A DNA stretch of 64,000 nucleotides from Lachnospiraceae bacterium (GTDB lineage Bacteria > Bacillota > Clostridia > Lachnospirales > Lachnospiraceae), in NCBI GenBank assembly GCA_029219245.1, contig JAQXTA010000005.1:1-64000 (forward strand), written 5' to 3'. Position numbers and translations under genes: made by a program. Below, piece by piece: positions 19,476-28,362 of this stretch; position 1 is the stretch's first letter; each line of letters starts with the position of its first letter. Under the pieces are notes generated by a model. The model worked only from the letters and a program-made list of their open reading frames with translations, was not told where the DNA came from and searched no databases.

Positions 19476-21149
19476 ATGATTGATGAAAAAGGGTTTGAGA
19501 AATTTATTCAGATATTAACGGAAAACGAAAATACGTTTACTCTGTCCGACAGAGCATTTGCTGCTATTGCGGAAACATACTGTTTGGGAAAGGTTATTCT
19601 GCAATTTACGGCACCGGTTTCTATTTATACGAAAAATGGAGACAGAAAAGAAGAAATATTATTTCAGGCAGAAGATAAGATAAAGGAAGCACCCGACTAT
19701 TGCAAGGAGTTTGCAACCGGAGAAGGTGGAACAGTCGTTTATCTGATTTATCGTGTATATGGCACAGCACCTTTCTCCGAAGAAGAAAAGAGAAGTCTGG
19801 AATTGATTACAGATGTTTTATTTTTTCATAGTGGGCGATGGCGTTTGATCAATCATGTTAAAAAATTGGCATTGACGGATGGTATGACCGGACTTCCGAA
19901 CTCAGGTGGTTTTCTGACCTATGTAGATACTTTACTGCAAAAAAAGGAACTTACAAAGTATAATTCCTATTATTTTAATCTGACAAGATTCAGTCTGATC
20001 AATAAGCGGTTTGGTGTAAAAGAAGCAGATATTATTATTGACCGTTATGCAGGGGAACTGAAAAAGTTTCTGGTAGAAGGAGAGTGTGCAGGCAGGCTGG
20101 GCGGTGATAATTTTGTTGCATTGATATTTAAGGAACGTACAGAAGAATTTCTGAAGTTTTTAAGCGGAGTTAAAACATATGGTATGATGGGCAACCAGAA
20201 AGTACCTTTAACAATAAGTGCGGTTGCGGGGATATATGAGATTGATGAGAGTGTTACCAATTGTGGAATGACAATTGGGGAAAGTGCCATGGCACTTAAT
20301 ATTGCAAAACATATTGCAAAAAAGCCGTATGTATTTGCTTCCGAAGAAATCAGAGAACGTGTCATCAAAGAAAAACAGATAGCATCCGGTTTTGAAGAGG
20401 CCATTCAGAAAAGAGAATTTAAAGCGTATTATCAGCCGAAAGTCTGTATTGATACTTACGAAATTGTAGGGGCTGAGGCACTTGTGCGCTGGGAACATGA
20501 AGGGAAGCCGGTTCCGCCGATGGAATTTATACCGATTCTGGAACAAAACGGTATGGTATGCGAGCTGGATTTTTATATTCTGGAACAGGTGTGTATGGAT
20601 ATCAGAGAATGGCTGGCGAAAGGAATAAAACCGGTACGGATTTCTGTGAATCTGTCGAGAAAGCATCTGGCGGATCCCCATTTGTCAGAGAATATTATGC
20701 AGATATTAAATAAATATCAATTGGAAAGCAAATACATAGAAGTGGAACTGACGGAAACTGTTGATGAAGCAGAAACAGATTTGCTTATCAATTTCCGGAA
20801 GAAAATGAAGGAACATAATATCGCAATGTCTATTGATGATTTTGGTACCGGATATTCTTCTTTAAATATGCTTCGTTCTTTTCCAGTAGATGTTCTGAAA
20901 CTGGATAAAACCTTCATTGACAGTATGGGCGAAAATGACAGAATCGTACTGCTTAATATTATACGGATGGCATCAGAGCTTCATATGGAGGTGGTGGCAG
21001 AAGGTGTAGAAACAAAACAGCAGATGGACTATTTAAGAGAAATGGAATGCAAGATAGTTCAAGGCTTCTTATTTGACCGACCGATGCCAAAGGAAGCCTT
21101 TGAGGACAAGCTCAAGATTGGTAAATATGAGATGAAAGCAGGCGCTTAA
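19476..21149 (+). CDS. GGDEF-EAL protein; degenerate GGDEF, apparently intact EAL
   Basis: '[13 protein letters not shown]' in place of GG(D/E)EF; EAL motif '[10 protein letters not shown]' and '[13 protein letters not shown]'. Confidence 0.9.
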   Translation: MIDEKGFEKFIQILTENENTFTLSDRAFAAIAETYCLGKVILQFTAPVSIYTKNGDRKEEILFQAEDKIKEAPDYCKEFATGEGGTVVYLIYRVYGTAPFSEEEKRSLELITDVLFFHSGRWRLINHVKKLALTDGMTGLPNSGGFLTYVDTLLQKKELTKYNSYYFNLTRFSLINKRFGVKEADIIIDRYAGELKKFLVEGECAGRLGGDNFVALIFKERTEEFLKFLSGVKTYGMMGNQKVPLTISAVAGIYEIDESVTNCGMTIGESAMALNIAKHIAKKPYVFASEEIRERVIKEKQIASGFEEAIQKREFKAYYQPKVCIDTYEIVGAEALVRWEHEGKPVPPMEFIPILEQNGMVCELDFYILEQVCMDIREWLAKGIKPVRISVNLSRKHLADPHLSENIMQILNKYQLESKYIEVELTETVDEAETDLLINFRKKMKEHNIAMSIDDFGTGYSSLNMLRSFPVDVLKLDKTFIDSMGENDRIVLLNIIRMASELHMEVVAEGVETKQQMDYLREMECKIVQGFLFDRPMPKEAFEDKLKIGKYEMKAGA

Positions 21150-21161
21150 AGACATAAAAAA

Positions 21162-21193
21162 TGGGTGTGACAGAAAGTTATCTGCCACACCCA
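21162..21193 (-). terminator. Terminator for the - strand rubrerythrin gene
   Basis: TGGGTGTG-A-CAGA-AAGTTA-TCTG-C-CACACCCA; A-run on the + strand side gives a T-run when read on -. Confidence 0.8.
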
Positions 21194-21231
21194 AAATTCT
21201 TTAAAATATTTATAAATACGAGATTTTCTGA

Positions 21232-21771
21232 TTAACCAAAGTATCTCTTTAACAGACCTTCAAATGCCTTACCATGTCTAGCCTCGTCACGAGCCATTTC
21301 GTGAACTGTGTCATGGATTGCATCAAGGTTAGCAGCTTTTGCACGTTTTGCAAGATCAAATTTACCTGCAGTAGCACCGTTTTCTGCTTCTACTCTCATC
21401 TCAAGGTTCTTCTTGGTGGAATCGGTTACAACTTCGCCGAGTAATTCAGCAAATTTAGCAGCATGTTCAGCTTCTTCCCAAGCAGCTTTTTCCCAATATA
21501 AACCGATTTCCGGATAGCCCTCTCTGTGAGCAACTCTTGCCATTGCAAGATACATACCAACTTCGGAGCATTCTCCATTGAAGTTTGCTCTTAAATCTGC
21601 AACAATATCTTCGCTTACGCCCTGAGCAACACCTACAACGTGTTCTGCTGCCCATGTTCTTTCTGCGGACTGAGCTGTAAATTTGGAAGCAGGTGCATTA
21701 CATACAGGACATTTTTCCGGTGCTGCATCTCCTTCGTAAACATAACCACATACCTGACATACAAATTTCAT
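21232..21771 (-). CDS. Reverse rubrerythrin (N-terminal rubredoxin, C-terminal ferritin-like)
   Basis: N-terminal '[22 protein letters not shown]' followed by Glu/His-rich diiron four-helix domain. Confidence 0.93.
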   Translation of the reverse strand: MKFVCQVCGYVYEGDAAPEKCPVCNAPASKFTAQSAERTWAAEHVVGVAQGVSEDIVADLRANFNGECSEVGMYLAMARVAHREGYPEIGLYWEKAAWEEAEHAAKFAELLGEVVTDSTKKNLEMRVEAENGATAGKFDLAKRAKAANLDAIHDTVHEMARDEARHGKAFEGLLKRYFG

Positions 21772-21843
21772 AATTGTATTCTCCTTTTCTTTAAAAAATT
21801 TTAATATATATTAAGATGTGTTGCTAAACATAGTATTGACATC

Positions 21844-22227
21844 TTAATGGCTGTTGCAATCACCACAGATACCATAAAAGTAGGTAATATGACCCTGAAT
21901 CTCTCCATTGAAATTCATTCCGGCAATATCGACAATGTCATCAATATTATCCATCTTTAAATCCATCACCTGACCACATTTGTTGCAAATAAAATGATAA
22001 TGTCTGGAGGTGTCCGCATCGAAATGGTCCACACCATCCCCTACACGAAGACGAAGAATCTCTCCCATATCTGCTAATAAAGTAAGGTTCCGATAAACAG
22101 TTCCAAGACTGATATTAGGATATTCCTGTCTGACATTCATATACACAACATCCGCTGTCGGATGATCTTTTCTCGTCATTAAGAAATCTTTTATCATTTG
22201 TCGTTGCCGACTGTATTTTAGAGCCAT
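21844..22227 (-). CDS. Fur family regulator, PerR-like
   Basis: 'SLGTVYRNLTLLADMGEI', 'HYHFICNKCGQVMDL', C-terminal CxxC. Confidence 0.9.
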   Translation of the reverse strand: MALKYSRQRQMIKDFLMTRKDHPTADVVYMNVRQEYPNISLGTVYRNLTLLADMGEILRLRVGDGVDHFDADTSRHYHFICNKCGQVMDLKMDNIDDIVDIAGMNFNGEIQGHITYFYGICGDCNSH

Positions 22228-22464
22228 TGCAACCTCCCAGTTAAAATCAGCAATGATTACTAATATTATTATAGCAAAGAAGATGGGAATGTCAACATAA
22301 AATAGACTTGAAAATGAAATAGAAGCAGCAGGAAAAGTTTACAAATTTTTTATAAGATTATATGAGTTGCTTTATTTATATTGGCTTATTTTGTGGTATA
22401 TTAGTAAATAAGATGAAAGTTTAAACATTGCGTAATACGAATGTACCGGGAAGGATGATTTTGT

Positions 22465-23940
22465 TTGAAATTTAGGACCCGTTTGTTAATTACATCAGTT
22501 GTGATTATTGTCGTACCACTTTTGCTGACTGCGGTTGCCTTTATGGGAATAGGAATGTATGTTGTGAATTCTGAGCAGGAGAATGAACTGGCAGATATCA
22601 ATTACTCTTCCTCGAACTATACAATAGAGAACTACAAGCATATGACGGAAGAAGTAATTCAAGAAATAAAGGAACAGATGCAGGAAAATTCCGCCAGATT
22701 AGAAGATAAAGAATATCTGGAAGAAATCAATAATTCCTTAATCAATAAATCTTCTTATATTATTGTGCGAAAAGGTAATGAGATTTATTATGCAGGGAAT
22801 AGCAAGGCGGCAGAGAAGATATTCAATAAATTGCCGGCTTACGGAAGCAATGTACCGGACGCAGAAACGGGATATTACTATAATGATATGAAGAAGTTTG
22901 TAAAACAGTTAGATTTTACGTTTCTGGATGGTGCGAAAGGCAGCTTCTTTATCGTAACAAGAGTAAGCACTTTGATTTCCAGAAAAATGCTGACGGATAT
23001 GGTTCTGGCATATATTTTGATTTTGATTTTTACCAGTATCATATTGACACAGTGGATTAAAAAGGGTATTTTTACTCCAATTAATCAGTTAAACACAGCA
23101 ATGCAGAATATTGCAGAAGGCAATTTGGAATACAGGCTTGCGAATGATGAAAAGGGTGAAATCGGAGAATTGTATCGGAATTATGAGGATATGCGGCTTC
23201 GGTTAAAAGAATCTACTGATGAGAAGATAGAACATGAAAAGCAAAACAGAGAATTAATCAGCAACATTTCTCATGATTTGAAAACTCCGATTACGGCAGT
23301 TAAAGGCTATGTAGAGGGTATTATGGATGGGGTGGCCGATACGCCGGAGAAGATGGATAAGTACATTAAAACAATCTACAACAAAGCAAACGATATGGAT
23401 AGGCTGATTAATGAACTTACGATTTACTCGGGAATTGATAATAACAGGATTCCTTATAATTTTCATCGTATCAATGTAGCAGACTATTTCGGTGACTGTG
23501 TGGAAGAAGTAGGACTGGATTTGGAATCCAAAAATATTGAATTAAACTATGACAATCTGGTTTCCCCGGAAACGCAGATCATTGCGGACCCGGAGCAGTT
23601 GAAACGAGTTATTAACAATATAATCGGGAACAGTATCAAATATCTGGATAAAGAGCATGGAGTCATTGATATCCGGATTCTGGATGAAGTAGATTCTATA
23701 CGGGTTGAAATAGAGGATAACGGAAAAGGAATTGCGGCAAAGGATCTTCCGAATATTTTCGAGCGATTCTACCGGACGGATGCTTCCCGGAATTCATCCC
23801 AGGGTGGCAGCGGTATCGGACTTTCCATTGTAAAGAAAATCATAGAAGACCATGGCGGTTATATTTGGGCGACCAGCAAGGAAAAAGAAGGAACTTGCAT
23901 GCATTTTGTCATTAGAAAATATGAGGAGCCGGAAAAATAG
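22465..23940 (+). CDS. Sensor histidine kinase (HAMP-HisKA-HATPase)
   Basis: 'NRELISNISHDLKTPITAVKGYVEGIMDG', 'GSGIGLSIVKKIIEDHGG'. Confidence 0.93.
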   Translation: MKFRTRLLITSVVIIVVPLLLTAVAFMGIGMYVVNSEQENELADINYSSSNYTIENYKHMTEEVIQEIKEQMQENSARLEDKEYLEEINNSLINKSSYIIVRKGNEIYYAGNSKAAEKIFNKLPAYGSNVPDAETGYYYNDMKKFVKQLDFTFLDGAKGSFFIVTRVSTLISRKMLTDMVLAYILILIFTSIILTQWIKKGIFTPINQLNTAMQNIAEGNLEYRLANDEKGEIGELYRNYEDMRLRLKESTDEKIEHEKQNRELISNISHDLKTPITAVKGYVEGIMDGVADTPEKMDKYIKTIYNKANDMDRLINELTIYSGIDNNRIPYNFHRINVADYFGDCVEEVGLDLESKNIELNYDNLVSPETQIIADPEQLKRVINNIIGNSIKYLDKEHGVIDIRILDEVDSIRVEIEDNGKGIAAKDLPNIFERFYRTDASRNSSQGGSGIGLSIVKKIIEDHGGYIWATSKEKEGTCMHFVIRKYEEPEK

Positions 23941-23959
23941 AGAAAGGTAAGGTGAAAAT

Positions 23960-24649
23960 ATGAGTAAGATTTTAATTGTTGAAGATGAAGAAGCAATTGC
24001 TGATTTGGAAAAGGATTATCTGGAACTGAGTGATTTTGAGGTTGAAATAGAGAACACTGGGGATGGTGGTCTGGAAAAGGCTCTGTCAGGGAATTTTGAT
24101 CTGGTTATTCTGGATCTGATGTTGCCGGGTATTGATGGATTCGAGGTGTGTAAGAAAATCCGGGAAGAAAAAAATATCCCTATTATCATGGTGTCTGCGA
24201 AAAAGGATGATATTGATAAAATCAGAGGACTTGGACTGGGAGCCGATGACTATATGACAAAACCTTTCAGTCCTTCGGAATTGGTTGCTAGAGTAAAGGC
24301 GCATATGGCGCGTTATGACAGGCTGGTAGGAAGCAGCCAGAAGGTAAACGATATCATTGAAATCCGCGGTTTAAAAATTGATAAGACGGCAAGAAGAGTC
24401 TATCTTGATGGTGAGGAGAAAATCTTTACCACCAAAGAATTTGATCTGCTTACGTTTTTAGCTGAGAATCCGAACCATGTTTATACGAAGGAAGAACTGT
24501 TCCGGGAAATCTGGGATATGGATTCAATTGGCGATATTGCTACCGTAACAGTGCATATCAAGAAGATTCGTGAGAAAATCGAATTTGATACCGCAAAGCC
24601 TCAATATATAGAAACGATTTGGGGTGTCGGGTACCGCTTTAAAATATAA
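23960..24649 (+). CDS. OmpR-family response regulator
   Basis: 'ILIVEDEEAIADLEKDYLE', 'DLVILDLMLPGIDGFEV', winged-helix C-terminus. Confidence 0.95.
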   Translation: MSKILIVEDEEAIADLEKDYLELSDFEVEIENTGDGGLEKALSGNFDLVILDLMLPGIDGFEVCKKIREEKNIPIIMVSAKKDDIDKIRGLGLGADDYMTKPFSPSELVARVKAHMARYDRLVGSSQKVNDIIEIRGLKIDKTARRVYLDGEEKIFTTKEFDLLTFLAENPNHVYTKEELFREIWDMDSIGDIATVTVHIKKIREKIEFDTAKPQYIETIWGVGYRFKI

Positions 24650-24873
24650 CTTCAGTTCCAAATTGTTTACGATCTGGGACATCGGCTGTTTCCTTCAAAG
24701 TGTGAGAAATGATTAACACATTTCATTCAAGATGGTTCCAAGAATTGGATGCTGATTAGATGCCGAATGGATGTTGACTCGTGACTGGGTCAAGGATGTA
24801 TCATTTTCTTATAAAGTCCCAAAATAGTTGCTTTATTGAATGATTTGGGTAAATAGCATTAGAAAAGTGACAA

Positions 24874-24915
24874 ATGACCCACGAAACGTATATATTTGAC
24901 GATAACGTGGGTCAT
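24874..24915. repeat. 10-bp perfect inverted repeat (hairpin)
   Basis: ATGACCCACG ... CGTGGGTCAT separated by 22 nt that contains an internal CGT/ACG pair. Confidence 0.75.
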
Positions 24916-25201
24916 ATTCAAAAAAACTTGCCATAATGTTCCAAACACATAAATTAAAACAAATAATTGGTACATTATTCAAAACAAATTCATGTATAGT
25001 CCCAAATATCGAAATAAGTAATAATATTAGTAATTCAGTTATTCTAATAATTCTAATTCTTATCTTAGTCTACAAGAAATTGTAGCAAATCAATGGTATT
25101 TGTATATAGCTTTAAGAACAAGGCATAGCGCAAATATAACAATTCCAATATTTTTATAAATTAATTTATCAAATTATGTTGAAAAGAGGGAGGTTGCAAT
25201 A

Positions 25202-25975
25202 TTGGAGAAAAACGCGATAGAAGACTTTGTGCGTATCACAGAAGAGAAAATTCAGAAATTACAACAAGAGTTAAAAAAATATCCAAAAGGGAAAATATCA
25301 TGTCTAAGAAATGGCAGGTATGTAAAATGGTATCATGTAATGGGAGGAAAAAGAAAATATATCCCGAAGTCAGAAATCGAATTTGCTAAGCAGCTTGTTA
25401 GAAAACAATATATACAAGCAAAGCTCGAAGATGTATTAATGGATAAAAAGGCTTTGGGTAAGTATATGAAAGCTGTAAGTGGTTATGAATCGAAAGAAGA
25501 ACTCTTTTATAAGAACCCATTCTATAGTGATATTTTGCGTGATACAAAAAAGCAGAACGTTGATATTGGTACATGGATGAATGCAGATTATTCAAGGAAT
25601 CCGTTTCATCCGGAAATGCTAAAATTTGAAAGTATTTCCGGTAATATACTTCGCTCAAAATCGGAACTTATTATTGATCAATTATTGTTTGTATATCAGA
25701 TTCCATATAGATATGAATGCAAACTAGTACTTGGAGATGTTACGCTATATCCTGATTTTACAATTATTCATCCTAAAACAGGAAAGATGTGTTACTGGGA
25801 ACATTTTGGAATGATGGATAACCAAAAGTATTCTCGAAAAGCATTTAGTAAACTCGAAATATATTGTGAAAATAGCATTATTCCGTCTATTAATTTAATA
25901 ACTACATTTGAAACCATAGATTCTCCACTGGATGCAATGAAAGTAGAAAATATAATAAAACAGTATTTTTTGTAG
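25202..25975 (+). CDS. Hypothetical protein with PD-(D/E)XK nuclease-like motif
   Basis: 'SELIIDQLLFVYQIPYRYECKLVLGDVTLYPDFTIIHPKTGKMCYWEHFGMMDNQKYSRKAFSKLEIY'; TTG start behind GAGGGAGG. Confidence 0.6.
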   Translation: MEKNAIEDFVRITEEKIQKLQQELKKYPKGKISCLRNGRYVKWYHVMGGKRKYIPKSEIEFAKQLVRKQYIQAKLEDVLMDKKALGKYMKAVSGYESKEELFYKNPFYSDILRDTKKQNVDIGTWMNADYSRNPFHPEMLKFESISGNILRSKSELIIDQLLFVYQIPYRYECKLVLGDVTLYPDFTIIHPKTGKMCYWEHFGMMDNQKYSRKAFSKLEIYCENSIIPSINLITTFETIDSPLDAMKVENIIKQYFL

Positions 25976-25985
25976 GTATGAAACT

Positions 25986-26111
25986 GTCCCCAAATATAAA
26001 GCCGGAGACAAGATTATATTTGCAATGGCAAGAATACACGAAAGAAACATGCATCTGCGTAATGCTCGGATTGCATTTAAAATGTTGAAACAACTGCGGA
26101 AAGAAATTTAA
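25986..26111 (+). pseudogene. Possible 3' remnant of an unidentified coding sequence
   Basis: Start-less open frame ending '...KYKAGDKIIFAMARIHERNMHLRNARIAFKMLKQLRKEI*'; protein-like composition, no clear start. Confidence 0.25.
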
Positions 26112-26121
26112 AGAAATGCTT

Positions 26122-27657
26122 TCATCCATTCTGCAGCTCGCGGATTAATGCCTTGATTTGTATACGGGTTTTCATACGCATAATACCATCCTGCCCTATA
26201 TTTTCTACCATGCGCATAAGATGTTCCTTACATGCCTGCACCATTTCCGGACGCCTGATTTCCAGCATGAATGCTGGAGGCGCATTCCGAATCAGCAAAG
26301 CAAGACCGTCGTCATTGACAAATAAGCTATAGTCACGTCGTGTGCCTGCGGGAGAAGGAATAAAATGGTAATTATCATATTCATCCATTAGATAGAGAAT
26401 GTTCTGCAGATGAAGAATATATGTCTTTGGAGTATAGACGGGGTGCTTCTCATATAGTTTAAAGGGAGAAGCTATGGGGATTTTTCCCGAGCGTACATCA
26501 TCTGCTGTTGCAAGTTCACCAATGTCAATAAAAGGAGTAGTCTTTAACTTTTCTATAAAATGGGGATATTCGTCCAGATACATCTGATAAGTGCATTTCC
26601 ATTCAGAATGTCCGATTTCTCCCACTAATTGTAAAAGATAGTCTTCTGGAAGCGTATTTCCGGAAAGAGAAAATACCTTCTGGATAGTAGCCCCTGTTTG
26701 GGAAAACATATTTTGAAAGCAAGGTACGAATTCCGGAGGAGTGTCATGTACAATCAGTGCCGGATGGCAGAGAGCAAGATAATCCTGATATTGCATGGTA
26801 TATTCCCTTACCAAATTGGGTTCTGTTGACATCAAAGTGATGTGGTTCGTGCTAAAGCCTACACTGGTAGAATAGTGTACACATTGTCCTGGTACGATAA
26901 AAGTAGCATGGCAGTAAAGATTATCGCGCAGCCTCGGATAATAGTACACTTCAGTCTGTCCGGTAGCATAAATGGGAAGCCAGTAGCGCAGGGATTCCAC
27001 ATAACGATTTAGAAAGTTGACAGAAGGCATAATCTGGCAGAGAGTAAACCCTTTCTGAAGGACTTCAATGATGCCGGATTGCAGTTCCTGGGTAAAAGAA
27101 TAATCTTCGAACAACCACTCCAGATTATCATCGGAAGCCAACAGAATGGTACAAGGTTCTTCTAGAGTTCTGATAATATGCATCATCTGACGCATGGCAT
27201 CGCGCTTGCCAGCACTTCCGTAATGGAAGGATGTCTCGCCTGATATGACGGGAACATCTGCCTTTTCATGAACAGCATTTTCGCTTTCTGTCGTTTTCGT
27301 GGTATACTGTATCCCTTCCAGAATATGATCTACTACATCCGGATCCCCGGTCAGCCATTTATTAAGGTAATCTGCCAAAACATTAGTAGGCATGGAGGAA
27401 CGCAATATGGGGTTCCCCAGCATTTCCGAAAGAGCGTAGCACTGAAAATCAGCGGTACACCGCTTCGCAAAAAAGTGAGCCATATGGGAGATGTGTTCAC
27501 GATTTCGGGGCATGCCGCGTTTCCCGGTGCGAAGCAGACTGATTAAGGAACGGTCAACGGAAATTCCTTCCGCAAGCTCCTTGTTTGAAGTCTGTGTAAT
27601 ATTCATTAAAAAGTTTAATTTATCTGAAAAATCCATAGGTATTAATTCTCTCCCCAA
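26122..27657 (-). CDS. Large XRE/Cro-CI HTH-type regulator with uncharacterised ~420-aa C-terminus
   Basis: N-terminal 'DKLNFLMNITQTSNKELAEGISVDRSLISLLRTGKR' matches an XRE HTH; remainder not recognised. Confidence 0.65.
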   Translation of the reverse strand: MGRELIPMDFSDKLNFLMNITQTSNKELAEGISVDRSLISLLRTGKRGMPRNREHISHMAHFFAKRCTADFQCYALSEMLGNPILRSSMPTNVLADYLNKWLTGDPDVVDHILEGIQYTTKTTESENAVHEKADVPVISGETSFHYGSAGKRDAMRQMMHIIRTLEEPCTILLASDDNLEWLFEDYSFTQELQSGIIEVLQKGFTLCQIMPSVNFLNRYVESLRYWLPIYATGQTEVYYYPRLRDNLYCHATFIVPGQCVHYSTSVGFSTNHITLMSTEPNLVREYTMQYQDYLALCHPALIVHDTPPEFVPCFQNMFSQTGATIQKVFSLSGNTLPEDYLLQLVGEIGHSEWKCTYQMYLDEYPHFIEKLKTTPFIDIGELATADDVRSGKIPIASPFKLYEKHPVYTPKTYILHLQNILYLMDEYDNYHFIPSPAGTRRDYSLFVNDDGLALLIRNAPPAFMLEIRRPEMVQACKEHLMRMVENIGQDGIMRMKTRIQIKALIRELQNG

Positions 27658-27707
27658 CCATGCATAAACTTATTATATATAACAATCGGAAAAGATACAA
27701 TCTAAAA

Positions 27708-27890
27708 TGTCATCAAAAATGACAAAATGAAACAAAAATGACAAAAAGGTGTGTATGTTGAATTATGTCGAAAAAATTGATAAAATTAAAACTGTATAAT
27801 TGTCTGCTATTTTGCAATTATTGCAGAATATAGATATATTTTCTTAGAAAGAATTCTTATTTTATATTTTATAAAGAAACAAAAATGACA
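27708..27890. repeat. Three exact copies of CAAAAATGACA plus an inverted repeat
   Basis: CAAAAATGACA at 27714-27724, 27733-27743 and 27880-27890; TGTCAT-N5-ATGACA at 27708-27724; copies 2 and 3 share GAAACAAAAATGACA. Confidence 0.8.
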
Positions 27891-27958
27891 CTTTTCTTGT
27901 TTGAAAAGAGATAGACATAGTCAATAAAATAAATAATAAAAGATAGGAGAAATGTAAC

Positions 27959-28324
27959 ATGAAGTTAGAACAATTTTACAAAAATCTTGGAGGAAGTTAT
28001 CAGGAGATAAAAGATCGTCTGCAAAGTGATGATTTGATTCAGAGGTTTACACTGAAGTTTCTTAATGATAAAAGCTATGAAACACTTTGCAAGGCAGTTG
28101 AGGAAGAAAATTATGACGAAGCATTTCGCGCGGCACATACACTGAAGGGAGTCTGCCAGAATTTAAGCTTTGGCAATCTTAGCAAATCTTCCAGCGAGCT
28201 GACAGAATTATTGAGAAACAGAGCAACTGAACCGGTAGATATGGATAAGTGCAAAGAGCTCCTTTCGATAGTATCTGTAGATTATCGAGCGGTAACCGTA
28301 GCAATTGAAAGCTTGCAGGCATAA
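27959..28324 (+). CDS. Stand-alone HPt phosphotransfer protein
   Basis: 'AFRAAHTLKGVCQNLSFGNLSKSSSELTELLR' contains the HPt phosphoacceptor motif HTLKG. Confidence 0.9.
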   Translation: MKLEQFYKNLGGSYQEIKDRLQSDDLIQRFTLKFLNDKSYETLCKAVEEENYDEAFRAAHTLKGVCQNLSFGNLSKSSSELTELLRNRATEPVDMDKCKELLSIVSVDYRAVTVAIESLQA

Positions 28325-28362
28325 CAGGATTAATCAGATAAAGACAGGAATTTGGAGAGAAC

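Noticed and set aside
22228-22300. Possible PerR box (TAATATTATTATAG region) upstream of the PerR-like gene
   Set aside because: Match to the TTATAATNATTATAA consensus is too weak to call in such AT-rich sequence.
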